Below, one piece after another: positions 51,075 through 60,678 of a stretch of DNA of 64,000 nucleotides; position 1 is the first letter of the stretch, and each line of letters opens with the position of its first letter. The notes under the pieces were generated by a model, which saw only the letters and a program-made list of their open reading frames with translations, did not search any database and was not told where the DNA came from. Origin of the DNA: Bacteroidales bacterium. GTDB lineage: Bacteria; Bacteroidota; Bacteroidia; Bacteroidales; UBA10428. The stretch is from assembly GCA_016931575.1 (NCBI GenBank), contig JAFGEO010000022.1, positions 1 through 64,000 on the forward strand, in the 5' to 3' direction. A program made the position numbers and the translations under genes.

Positions 51075-53516
51075 ATGAAAAAAATCCTTCCGCTTCTCCT
51101 GGTAATCTTTCTGATTTCCTGTGGGACCAAAAATGAAAAGCAATCTGCTAAAGGCAAGCCACCGTCTGAGATAAAGCCTGCAAAAGAGGTGCCTTCATTC
51201 AAGGCCCCGGGATTAAGCATCGATCTGGAATCCTTAAAAGACAATATCGACCTGAACATGGATATCAACCAGCTAAACCTGGCGGAGATCAGAGTCCTGC
51301 GGAATGCCTTCTTCGCCCGGCAGGGATACTGCTTTATGAAAGCCGATATCCGTGGTATTTTTTCAACCACCAGCTGGTACGACAGATTAATGGAAGACCG
51401 GTTCTGGGCGGAAGATGAAGGACAGTCTATGCCTGAAATTTCCCTTACGGCCGATGAGCAGGAATTTGTCGACAAACTTTTAAAACGGGAGGAGGAATTA
51501 AGGAAAGAAAACTTCATTCACTCTTCCGGACAAACCTATGCGAACCTGAACAACCTGGTTAACCTTTACCAGATGAAAGATATCGATCCCAAAATTATGA
51601 ACAAGCTGGCAGAAAACGGCTTTGCCATCGTTCCCGGGAAAGAGATCCAGCTTTTTCATGTTTATGAAGAAAATGACTACCGGCAGTTCCCGAGTTTTGT
51701 CACAACCGATATGTACCTGCAGATTATGCACATGTATTTCGGCTATGTACTCAGGACCCTTGAGGAAGAGAGGTTTATTCCGATACTTAAGGATATTACT
51801 GAGAGTATGATGGAGGAGATGAAAAACCTGTCTGTTTCCGATCCTAATCCGGACATCTGCCAACTGGCAGCCCACAATTTCACCTATTATGCCATAGCTT
51901 ATTCCCTTCTCACAGACACTACGATGGAAGTTATAAAGGGATATGAATCCATGTATCAGCAGGAAATGAAACACATTTCATCCCAGCAGGATGATTTCTC
52001 TGTATTCCTTGAATATCAGGAGGCTATGTTTCCATACAGTCTATTTAAACCTCGCGGGCATTATACCCGTACCGAAGAGCTTAAAGGCTATTTCAGGGCG
52101 ATGATGTGGCTCCAGACCGCCCCTTTCTGCCTCGATAATGAGCAGCAGCTGAAACGGGCCATTCTTAATGCCGATGTGCTGGCAAAAAATGCCCGGGAAC
52201 CGAATTCCGTATTATCCAGGTACGAGTCAATTCTGAACCCGGTGAGCTTCCTGATCGGTGAACCGGATAACCTTTCCGTCTATCAGATCAGCAAGATGCT
52301 TATACAGCAGAATCTCAGTATTGAAGACCTGGTCAATGATAAAAAATCTTTTGAAGACTTCCGGCAAAAGCTGAAGGTCAGGGCAGATGCCCTGAATCGG
52401 ATCCGTCCGAAGGAGGCTCTGAGCTGTGTTGACAGGATCAATTTCATGCCCCAGCGATACCTGCCCGACAATGAGGTACTGCAGGAACTTGTTGATGTAG
52501 ATAGCCCGGAATCCAAAAGAGCCTATCCAAAGGGGCTGGATGTGATGGCAGCTTTTGGCAGCCATACGGCTGAGGACCTCCTGTTGAATGAGATCGGGGA
52601 GGGTGAGGTCTGGGATAAATACCCTGAAAAGCTCAATAAACTAAAATCCCGGATGAAGGGCGTTAACTGGGATGCAACAGTCTACAATAAATGGATCAAA
52701 AGCCTGCTGAAGCTCCAGGTGAAGGATAAGCGTTATCCTTATTTCATGCAGACCGCTGCATGGGCGAAAAAGGACCTGAATGCCTCACTGGCTTCCTGGG
52801 CAGAGCTGAAGCATGATGCGATCCTCTATGCCGAACAGCCTATGGCTGCAGAATGTGGCGGAGGCGGCCCTCCTGATCCCTATACCCCTGGCTATATAGA
52901 ACCCAACGTGTATTACTGGGCTACCGCGATCGGTATGATCGACATGACCCTCAAAGTTCTACACGAGAATGACCTGGTGCTTCCTGATGTCGACAGGATA
53001 TCCGGGCGATTAAAGGAAAATGCCGAGTTTCTGCTTGCTGCCTCGAAGAAGGAACTGGCAGGACAGAACCTCAGTGAGCAGGAATACCATGAAATCGAAT
53101 ACATTGGCAGCACCTTCGAATGGATCACCCTCGACCTGGTGAAACAGAAAGACCAATGGCTGGATGGCTGGCATAATGTAGAAGGCCCCGACCGAAAAGT
53201 AGCCGTGGTGGCAGACGTGTACACTTCGAATGCCATGAATAACCCTGATCCGGGAGTGCTGCATGTGGCAACGGGCAATGTTAATGACATCTATGTGGTT
53301 GTTGAGATCGAAGGATACCTGTACCTGACCAGGGGAGCTGTTCTCGAATACCGTGAATTCCATATGCCTCCAGGCCAGAGACTTACCGATGAAGAATGGC
53401 AGGATTTGCTGGAAAGTGAAAAGGCGGGAGGTGTGCCCGGATGGATGAAGGAAATACTGGTTCCCGTCGATAAACCCAGGCTAAACGAGAAGATATTTTA
53501 CAGTTCAGGTTGTTAA
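51075..53516 (+). CDS. DUF3160 lipoprotein with YARHG domain
   Basis: ATG 51075 is preferred over TTG 51069 and gives 813 residues. The lipobox FLISC is within a good signal sequence. A YARHG domain spans about 60-140 (LAEIRVLRNAFFARQGYCF, then FSTTSWYDRLM). The rest, about 165-810, is the DUF3160 domain, with FPSFVTTDMYLQIMHMYFGY, a helical middle and GGGGPPDPYTPGYIEPN near residue 590. The domain is all-helical in its first half and contains several acidic clusters. The family has no proven function. It is cotranscribed with the small lipoprotein upstream; the CapA-like gene follows by 39 bases. Confidence 0.88.
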   Translation: MKKILPLLLVIFLISCGTKNEKQSAKGKPPSEIKPAKEVPSFKAPGLSIDLESLKDNIDLNMDINQLNLAEIRVLRNAFFARQGYCFMKADIRGIFSTTSWYDRLMEDRFWAEDEGQSMPEISLTADEQEFVDKLLKREEELRKENFIHSSGQTYANLNNLVNLYQMKDIDPKIMNKLAENGFAIVPGKEIQLFHVYEENDYRQFPSFVTTDMYLQIMHMYFGYVLRTLEEERFIPILKDITESMMEEMKNLSVSDPNPDICQLAAHNFTYYAIAYSLLTDTTMEVIKGYESMYQQEMKHISSQQDDFSVFLEYQEAMFPYSLFKPRGHYTRTEELKGYFRAMMWLQTAPFCLDNEQQLKRAILNADVLAKNAREPNSVLSRYESILNPVSFLIGEPDNLSVYQISKMLIQQNLSIEDLVNDKKSFEDFRQKLKVRADALNRIRPKEALSCVDRINFMPQRYLPDNEVLQELVDVDSPESKRAYPKGLDVMAAFGSHTAEDLLLNEIGEGEVWDKYPEKLNKLKSRMKGVNWDATVYNKWIKSLLKLQVKDKRYPYFMQTAAWAKKDLNASLASWAELKHDAILYAEQPMAAECGGGGPPDPYTPGYIEPNVYYWATAIGMIDMTLKVLHENDLVLPDVDRISGRLKENAEFLLAASKKELAGQNLSEQEYHEIEYIGSTFEWITLDLVKQKDQWLDGWHNVEGPDRKVAVVADVYTSNAMNNPDPGVLHVATGNVNDIYVVVEIEGYLYLTRGAVLEYREFHMPPGQRLTDEEWQDLLESEKAGGVPGWMKEILVPVDKPRLNEKIFYSSGC

Positions 53517-53555
53517 CAAGGGTATAATTATATTGTATAATGTGCTAATATATAA

Positions 53556-54467
53556 TTGACTATAAGACTACTAATATTAACACTGGCAATATTTCTGTTT
53601 TCCTGCACAGGGGAGACGGAGAAAAGCCCTGATCCGGTGGTTATCTGTTTCACCGGGGATATCCTCCTCGACCGTGGGGTAAGGGAGTTTATTGAACACA
53701 GGGGCATTGATGCCATTTTTGACAGCCTAACTGATAAGGTCTTCCGGGAAAGTGATCTGATAGCAGGCAACCTGGAATGCCCGGCGACACTCAGAGAGTC
53801 TCCTCTAAACAAAAGGTATATTTTCAGGGCAGAACCCGAATGGCTAAAAGCTTTGCAAGAGCATGGCTTTACCCATCTGAACCTAGCAAATAACCATGCT
53901 ATGGACCAGGGCAGGGAGGGACTGGCAGACACAGACAGGAACATCCGCCTGTCAGGAATGGTACCGTTGGGCTTCGGCCTTAACGAAAGAAAGGCTTGCA
54001 AGCCTTATATACTGGCTTCGACACCCCGCAAGGTCTTCCTGATCTCATCGGTGCTGGTAAAATCTGAAAACTGGACCTACCTGCCCGACCGGGCCTGTGT
54101 TTGCGAAGCACCCATCCCGGAGATCACCAAAACGGTCAGCTCCCTCAGGGGCAGGGAAGAAGATGCCCTTATCATCGTCCAGCTGCACTGGGGAAGGGAA
54201 CACGCTACAATGTCTGAGACCATGCAAAAGCATCAGGCCAGGGAGCTTATTGATGCAGGAGCCGACTGTATTCTCGGACACCATCCGCATACAATTCAGG
54301 AAACAGAATACTATAAGGGAAAACCTGTTTTTTACAGCCTTGGGAATTTTATCTTCGACCAACGGGAACCTGTCAATTCCATTGGGCTGGTGGTGCGAAT
54401 GACTATTGGGAAAGATACGGTTGAATATGATGAATTCAGAGTGATTTCGAACCCGGCGCTTCGATAA
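53556..54467 (+). CDS. CapA-family lipoprotein (metallophosphatase-like)
   Basis: 303 residues starting at TTG 53556; no in-frame ATG exists before the catalytic region, so the rare start seems real. The lipobox is LFSC. The CapA/PgsA fold is clear: VVICFTGDILLDRGV at the N-terminus (metal-binding aspartate), LIAGNLECPATLRES, HLNLANNHAMDQG, VQLHWGREH and ILGHHPHTIQETE, ending with FYSLGNFIFDQ. The histidines and aspartates form the calcineurin-like metal site. The family includes proteins for poly-gamma-glutamate capsule formation, but no PgsB/C is present, so a periplasmic phosphoesterase-like activity is equally possible. Converges with the hybrid regulator gene. Confidence 0.88.
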   Translation: MTIRLLILTLAIFLFSCTGETEKSPDPVVICFTGDILLDRGVREFIEHRGIDAIFDSLTDKVFRESDLIAGNLECPATLRESPLNKRYIFRAEPEWLKALQEHGFTHLNLANNHAMDQGREGLADTDRNIRLSGMVPLGFGLNERKACKPYILASTPRKVFLISSVLVKSENWTYLPDRACVCEAPIPEITKTVSSLRGREEDALIIVQLHWGREHATMSETMQKHQARELIDAGADCILGHHPHTIQETEYYKGKPVFYSLGNFIFDQREPVNSIGLVVRMTIGKDTVEYDEFRVISNPALR

Positions 54468-54485
54468 ACCAGGCTCTTGGTATCC

Positions 54486-57400
54486 TTATCCGATCTGCGA
54501 AGGATTCTGTCCAAATTCCTTCTTAAAGCATGTCGTGAAATAATTTGGATCACTAAAGCCTGTCTGGTAGGCTGCTTCAGAAACCCTTAGGCCATCTTCT
54601 TTAATAAGCTTATAGGCAGTTCTGAGTCTGATGGATTTAATGAGGTTATTTGGTGTCAGACCGGTGAGTGCCTTAATCTTTCTGTTCAGCTGAGCCATGC
54701 TAACAGCAAAGTTATCCGAGAGTATTTCAACATTCAGATCCGGATTTATCATATTTTCCTGAATGTACCCCTTCAGACCGGTAATAAAATCAATGTCTTT
54801 CTGCGGAATGGCTTTTTCAATATTCTCTGAGGTTTCAAGACCCGAAAACTTATTCCTTAGCTTCATCCTGCTTTCCAGTAGTGAATTAAGGACAGTATCC
54901 AGCAGCTTCACATCAAACGGTTTGGTCAGATAGGCATCTGCTCCCCGAGAAATACCCTCAATTTGCTGGTCAATGGTATCCTTTGCAGTCAGCATTACGA
55001 TTGGGATATGTGAAGTATCGAAATTATTTCTGATTGCATTACAAAACTCATAACCATTCATGGTTGGCATTTCTATATCCGTTAGAATGATGTCGGGATT
55101 TTGCTCCCTGGCAATGTCAGTACCTATAGAACCATCTTCTGCCTGATATACTTTGTATCTGCTTTCCAAATGCCCGGCTAAATAGTGTCGCAGATCAGGG
55201 TTATCTTCCACCACCAGGATACCTGGCTTATTATAATGCCGGGATATTGACTCAGTTACCTGTGCCTGTAAAGTATCTTCAATGATCTCGCGGGAATACT
55301 CCCGGTAGTCAGTCATTTCAATATTCGCAACTAATTCATTGTCTGTGTAATTAATCCTGTTTATCGGAATGCATACCGAAAAAGTACTCCCGGATTTCAA
55401 TTCAGATTCAACCTGAACCGTACCATGGTGCATTCCGACAAGTTCTTTGACAATGGACAAACCTATACCTGTACCCTGTTTGTTGCTTTTCTGATGATGC
55501 CTGGATTTATAAAAGCGATTGAAAATATTATCCAGATCATCCTTTGCAATTCCTATCCCATTGTCTTTAATCAGCAGTTCAAGGTTCCGGCCTTCATTTG
55601 TTATCACACCTGCAGCACTTAGGCCTATCTGACCTCCCGTATCAGTATATTTTACTGCATTTGACAGGAGATTCCATAGTACTTTTCGCACTTTTTCAGC
55701 ATCCACATAGCCCAGCAGATCTTCTTCAACTGATTGTCTGAATTCAATAGATTTCTTCTCACACTCCCCTTTAAATGCTTCGGAAATTCCTTTGAGAAGG
55801 CTTGAAATATCTGTTTCTTTTACGGCAAGTGTATACTGGTTCCTGGTCAGTTTCCTGAAATCAAGGAGGTCTGTCAGTAAACTATACAATCGCCTGGAAT
55901 TCCGGCGGATCAGATTAAGCTTATCCACTTGCCCTGGTAAAAGATTATCAGCTTGTAATAGGTCCTCCAGAGGCGCATCAATAAGGGTAAGGGGAGTTTT
56001 TAAATCATGGGAGATATTGGTGAAAAACTCGAGTTTCTTTTCTGTCAGCTCATGCTCTTTCTGTATCTTGAATTCTGAAATCTCCTTTTCCTTTTTCAAT
56101 TCCATACGCTTCAGGTAGGCATAAACAGACAAGGATAAGAGAATGAAGAAGATTATAGCATAGGAAATATAGGCATACCAACTTAAATACCAGGGCGACA
56201 GAATCTGAATGATCAACCGGGTTGATTTTCCGGTGTTTGCACCCTCTGCACTTTTAACCTCAAAGGTATAGGTGCCCGGAGACAAATTAGTATAGCTTGC
56301 ATAATTATTATCCCACAGGTAGGTCCACTGATTCTCAAGGCCAACCAAACGATAGGCATAACTGTGATATTTCAGGAAGCTTTTGTTTTTTACAAAAAAG
56401 TGTAGGCTAAATGAATTCCTGGTATAGGGCAGCTTGATCATTTTGGTTTCTTCCAGGGCCTGATCCAGGTATTGCTTGCCTCCGGGACTTCGTATACTCT
56501 GGTTTTGAAATCTAATATCAGAAATAACAATTTCAATTTTTGATGTGTCAGAATTAACTTTTGCAGGATCGATCAGCGTAAAGCCAGCCAGGGATCCGAA
56601 AACGATCCTTCCATCATTCAGTTTGGCTGAAACTCTTTCCTGGAACTCATTTGCAGGAAGTCCATCCCGGTGGTTATAATTCAATACTTCTTCAGTATCC
56701 ATATCGAAACGGCATATTCCGGATTGGCTACTGATCCAGAGAAAACGATCATCTTCCGATTCGATCCTGACCAGAATATTGGATGGCAAGCCATTTTTCA
56801 TCGTCCATTGTTTCCGGGTTTTTCCATCTTCTGATACCCGCAGTAAGCCATTATCCGAGGACGCTATCCAGTAATTTCCTGCCCTGTCGTGATAGAAATC
56901 GGTAATATAGCTGCTTATTCGGCTATTCATCACAGTTAATCTGTTTTCAAGAATATTTTCTTCCAGGTTAACATGAAATAAGCCCTGATCAGAGATTATT
57001 GCCACTAACTCACCCTGCCGATTTTCCCGCAGGGCATGCAATAAACAATAGGTGTTGTTGCTGCCCTTTCTGAGTAATTCAAATACCTGGGCAGTTTCGC
57101 TTTCTTTATTGAAATTTAATAAGATGCGGCTATGAAACTGGGTAAGCACCAGCATGTGTTTTTCATCGATTTCCTTTAGCTGGACGATCTGTTGCATCTC
57201 GCCGGGGCTTTCACTACTGGGGTGAAATACTTTCAGCAGTTGATAATCCGGAGAATATTTTCCCAGAAGGCCGTCATATGTTCCAACCCAAATATTATCA
57301 TTCTGATCAACCTGCAATGCTGTCACCTTACTGCCTTTTAGTTCCTGCTTCAGTCTTTCACCGCTAAGGTTTTTAAAGCTTCCAGTTTGTGGATTCCATG

Positions 57401-58448
57401 CCGATAATCCGTAATTGGTACCAAAATACAGCATCGTATCACGGATATATACTGAAACACCTTCATTGGCCACCAAAGAATTCATATTTCCTTTCTCCGG
57501 AAGCAGGTTTTGAAACAGTTTGTTGTCGGGTAAAATGCACGTCAAGCCCGCTCCATAGGTGGCAATCCAGATCTCCTGGTTATTCCCCGGCAAGATGTCG
57601 TAGATACTATTGCTGTTGAGGGATTCATTAGTTTTATCGCTTCGGAGCATGGTTCTCAGATACTTTAAGTCCTTATTCAGGATAATGATCCCGTTTCCAT
57701 CCGTTGCCAGCCAGATCTCACCGCCAACCTTAATTATTTCCATGAAAAAATATTGATTATCCAGCTCCACGGGAGTAGCACGACCTTCAGTTGAGATGAC
57801 GAATAACTGACCGTTATAGCAGCCGGCAAAAATCTTCTCATCTATTCTTTCAATGTTGGCAACTTCAATATTTTTAAGCCAGGAACCTGTTGTTTTTGTA
57901 AAACCGCTCTCCCTGCTTAAAAGTCCTGCTCCATGAATGCTACTGCTATACCAGATTCCTTCTCTGGAAAAACAAAAATCAGTGAGGTCATCACCCTGAT
58001 AAACAGCAACAGGCTTGTTCCCTTCGATTCTGTATAGGGTGGAAACCATCAAAAAATAGACCGAGCCATTATCTTCAACCAGCTTTGTAATATATCCCTC
58101 GACGATCCTTTCAAAATAGTTCGTCCGACGATTGTATTTATGCAGTCCTTTTTCTGAGGCAACCCAAAGCCTATTTTGCTTATCGTAAAGCAGATAGTTA
58201 ATCCTGAATCCTTCCAATTCCGGATAAGTACTGAAAATCTCCCCATCATAACGGGCAATACCATTCCCAGTGCCTATCCATAAGTAGCCATAGTTATCCT
58301 GTTCAAGGCAGGTTGTAATATTCTGGGGCAGACCTTCTATTTCAGTAAAGTGTACATACTTGTTCTGCCCGGATACCGGAAAGCAGGAACTTATTAAAAC
58401 AGTCCCAAAAATCACAATTACCTTAGTATACAAAAAGGGAAATTTCAT
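54486..58448 (-). CDS. Hybrid two-component system (HTCS) regulator
   Basis: 1320 residues with the full HTCS layout. The signal peptide is at 1-28. Two seven-bladed propellers of reg_prop repeats span about 30-690 (WIGTGNGIARYD, WIATYGAGL, WVGTYDGLLG, WISSQSGICRF), and a Y_Y_Y domain about 690-765. One membrane helix follows at about 775. Histidine kinase: H box NISHDLKTPL and ATPase motifs LLSNAVKYTD, DNGIGIA, GTGIGLSIV. Receiver: DIILTDIEMPTMNG and LTKPFD. AraC-type HTH: last 100 residues. The periplasmic sensor binds an oligosaccharide and drives a polysaccharide locus; the divergent GH42-GH29 operon is the likely target. Confidence 0.95.
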   Translation of the reverse strand: MKFPFLYTKVIVIFGTVLISSCFPVSGQNKYVHFTEIEGLPQNITTCLEQDNYGYLWIGTGNGIARYDGEIFSTYPELEGFRINYLLYDKQNRLWVASEKGLHKYNRRTNYFERIVEGYITKLVEDNGSVYFLMVSTLYRIEGNKPVAVYQGDDLTDFCFSREGIWYSSSIHGAGLLSRESGFTKTTGSWLKNIEVANIERIDEKIFAGCYNGQLFVISTEGRATPVELDNQYFFMEIIKVGGEIWLATDGNGIIILNKDLKYLRTMLRSDKTNESLNSNSIYDILPGNNQEIWIATYGAGLTCILPDNKLFQNLLPEKGNMNSLVANEGVSVYIRDTMLYFGTNYGLSAWNPQTGSFKNLSGERLKQELKGSKVTALQVDQNDNIWVGTYDGLLGKYSPDYQLLKVFHPSSESPGEMQQIVQLKEIDEKHMLVLTQFHSRILLNFNKESETAQVFELLRKGSNNTYCLLHALRENRQGELVAIISDQGLFHVNLEENILENRLTVMNSRISSYITDFYHDRAGNYWIASSDNGLLRVSEDGKTRKQWTMKNGLPSNILVRIESEDDRFLWISSQSGICRFDMDTEEVLNYNHRDGLPANEFQERVSAKLNDGRIVFGSLAGFTLIDPAKVNSDTSKIEIVISDIRFQNQSIRSPGGKQYLDQALEETKMIKLPYTRNSFSLHFFVKNKSFLKYHSYAYRLVGLENQWTYLWDNNYASYTNLSPGTYTFEVKSAEGANTGKSTRLIIQILSPWYLSWYAYISYAIIFFILLSLSVYAYLKRMELKKEKEISEFKIQKEHELTEKKLEFFTNISHDLKTPLTLIDAPLEDLLQADNLLPGQVDKLNLIRRNSRRLYSLLTDLLDFRKLTRNQYTLAVKETDISSLLKGISEAFKGECEKKSIEFRQSVEEDLLGYVDAEKVRKVLWNLLSNAVKYTDTGGQIGLSAAGVITNEGRNLELLIKDNGIGIAKDDLDNIFNRFYKSRHHQKSNKQGTGIGLSIVKELVGMHHGTVQVESELKSGSTFSVCIPINRINYTDNELVANIEMTDYREYSREIIEDTLQAQVTESISRHYNKPGILVVEDNPDLRHYLAGHLESRYKVYQAEDGSIGTDIAREQNPDIILTDIEMPTMNGYEFCNAIRNNFDTSHIPIVMLTAKDTIDQQIEGISRGADAYLTKPFDVKLLDTVLNSLLESRMKLRNKFSGLETSENIEKAIPQKDIDFITGLKGYIQENMINPDLNVEILSDNFAVSMAQLNRKIKALTGLTPNNLIKSIRLRTAYKLIKEDGLRVSEAAYQTGFSDPNYFTTCFKKEFGQNPSQIG

Positions 58449-58621
58449 CAGCCTCCGAAAGTTTCCAGTGTATTACGTATCAAGTATACAAAGATTAATA
58501 GAATTTCAAAGATTTTTGCCCGTATTTTAAAGATGCTGAAGGAGCATGGGATTTAGCTTTGAAATTCGGAATCATGGCCTGAAAACCATCTCTTTTTGAT
58601 AAACCTGAAAAAGCATTAATC
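58449..58621. promoter_or_regulatory. Divergent control region between HTCS and GH42 genes
   Basis: 173 bases between start codons of divergent genes. No exact TAnnTTTG was found. This is where the HTCS AraC-type domain and both promoters would act; no clear direct repeat is visible. Confidence 0.3.
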
Positions 58622-60667
58622 ATGGTACCACAACTAAAATATTGCATAACCAGCCTTGGAATAATTTTTCTCATTCTGCTGAAGGCCAATGCCCAGGTAT
58701 TGTATGTGGGTGCAAATTATCATCCGCATGACGCTAAAAATCCGGAAAAAATCAGGCAGGATATCGCACTCATGAAAGAAGCCGGATTGAATGTTGTCAG
58801 GATGGGGCACCTGGCATGGGATAGCTACGAACCCTCCGAAGGAGAATTTGATTTCGGCTGGTTTGACACGGTTATGGATATGATGGCTGAGGCCGAAATC
58901 AAAGTGATCCTGGATATTGCCATTCGTCCGGCACCCATCTGGCTGCATCATAAATACCCATCCATCAGCATAACTGACAGGGAAGGGGATGTTCTGTATC
59001 CAAACCACAGGTATATGGAAGATGTTGGTGATCCTATGTATCAGAAATATGCTTTGCGCTTTACCGATGAAATAACAAAACGATACGCTAAACATCCTGC
59101 TTTACTGGCCTTTGGAATAGATAATGAGTCCGGGGATGGGCAAATATCCTATTCTGAATCTGCCAGACAACGATTCATTGTCTGGCTCAAAAACAAGTAT
59201 TCCAGTCTTGATAAGCTTAACAAAGCCTGGGCAACGCAGCGGTGGTCAAGAAAGATCAATCAATGGGATGAAATTGGTTTCCCGGTAGCAACTCATGCCA
59301 CCGATGTCCCTGAACGCCTGCTCGATTTCAGATGTTTTGTCTCCGATGAAATTAATCAGCTTCTGTTCAGTGTCCTTGACCTTGTGAACACCAATGCTCC
59401 CGGAGTTTTAACCAATACCAATGCCTGGTATTACAGCTGGATGAAATATTTTGACTATGCGCCCATAGCTTATTCCGGTAAAATGACCCGGCAGGGAGCA
59501 GGTTTCTATCCGGGGCTGTCACTGACCACTAACTGGGGCGTTATGAACGCTGCTTTCGGGATCTCCCGGATACAATTTGAAAGCACAAATCCCTTTTGGT
59601 GCAGCGAATTTACAACCATGACAGCTGTTCCCAATTCGATCAGAAAATCTGCCTATGCATCGCTCATGTACGGCAACCAGATGGTTTGTGGCTGGACCTG
59701 GCAAAGCATGTGGGCCGGGGAAGAACAATACCTGTTAGGGATGATAGACTGGGACGGAGTTCCAAACCGTAAATATGACGAGTACAGGCAAATTGCTTCA
59801 GAATTTAAAAAAATTGAGAAATACTTCCCCTACCAGCTTCAGGCTGAGGTAGGCCTGGCCTTCTCATTTCCAAGTCAGATTGCCAGTGCCTATTTCCCGC
59901 AAAGACATGATAACCAGCTCCAGGCCTGTTGGGATATGTTTTACTATCGGAATATTGATTCCAGGATTGTCGGGATAGGTCACAGTAATTTAAACTACAA
60001 ATTACTATTTGTTCCTGGTGTTGCGGTTATGGATAAATTGACAGCCGGCAAAATCAGAGACTTTGTTAAAAACGGCGGAACGGTTGTTATGACAAGCAAT
60101 TCAGCCATTGTCGATACCTCAGGGCAGGTATTTCCTTCGACCCGCCCGGGAATGCTTGATGATGTTTTTGGTATCCGGTTAGGCAGCTATGAGGAAATTG
60201 AAGCCCTCAACGAGATTTCGCGAAAGTCTTATACCGGAAAGAAGGTAGAGTTTACCTATAAAAATGATACCATTCATGCAGAAGCTGCACGATTTGATAT
60301 CATTGATCCCGGAGGAGCTGAAATCCTGGGCTACATCACCAGCCTGGATAAAGATTATCCTGTCATTACCAGGCATAAGTATGGACAGGGAAATGCAATT
60401 TATGTCGGGCTCCCTGCAGATAAAAAAATTCTTGACAACCTCCTTGACGACCTGATTGAGCAGCTGGACATCAAAAAAGGTCCGGAAGTGCCCACAGGAG
60501 TAATGGCCAGACAATTGGATGAAAAGCATATTTTATACCTCAATGTAAGTACTGAACCTCAGGAGATCAGGATGAAAGTGAAGTCTGAAAGTATTTTGTT
60601 TGACAGGAAGTATGATGGCAATTTCGTGATTGAGCCCTTCGAGCCGGAATTTATTGAACTGAAATAA
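58622..60667 (+). CDS. GH42-family beta-galactosidase-like enzyme, secreted
   Basis: 681 residues with a signal peptide (LGIIFLILLKANAQ). The catalytic TIM barrel starts at about 30 (YVGANYHPHDAKNPEKIRQD); LLAFGIDNESGDGQ carries the acid/base glutamate and FWCSEFTTMTAV the nucleophile glutamate. The C-terminal part includes the trimerisation-like domain (AGKIRDFVKNGGTVVMTSNS) and a final small beta domain. The size is normal for GH42. Family members cleave beta-galactosides; the true substrate depends on the locus. It is the first gene of an operon with a clan-A hydrolase (11 bases later) and a GH29 enzyme, all divergent from the HTCS regulator. Confidence 0.9.
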   Translation: MVPQLKYCITSLGIIFLILLKANAQVLYVGANYHPHDAKNPEKIRQDIALMKEAGLNVVRMGHLAWDSYEPSEGEFDFGWFDTVMDMMAEAEIKVILDIAIRPAPIWLHHKYPSISITDREGDVLYPNHRYMEDVGDPMYQKYALRFTDEITKRYAKHPALLAFGIDNESGDGQISYSESARQRFIVWLKNKYSSLDKLNKAWATQRWSRKINQWDEIGFPVATHATDVPERLLDFRCFVSDEINQLLFSVLDLVNTNAPGVLTNTNAWYYSWMKYFDYAPIAYSGKMTRQGAGFYPGLSLTTNWGVMNAAFGISRIQFESTNPFWCSEFTTMTAVPNSIRKSAYASLMYGNQMVCGWTWQSMWAGEEQYLLGMIDWDGVPNRKYDEYRQIASEFKKIEKYFPYQLQAEVGLAFSFPSQIASAYFPQRHDNQLQACWDMFYYRNIDSRIVGIGHSNLNYKLLFVPGVAVMDKLTAGKIRDFVKNGGTVVMTSNSAIVDTSGQVFPSTRPGMLDDVFGIRLGSYEEIEALNEISRKSYTGKKVEFTYKNDTIHAEAARFDIIDPGGAEILGYITSLDKDYPVITRHKYGQGNAIYVGLPADKKILDNLLDDLIEQLDIKKGPEVPTGVMARQLDEKHILYLNVSTEPQEIRMKVKSESILFDRKYDGNFVIEPFEPEFIELK

Positions 60668-60678
60668 GTGTTTAGACG

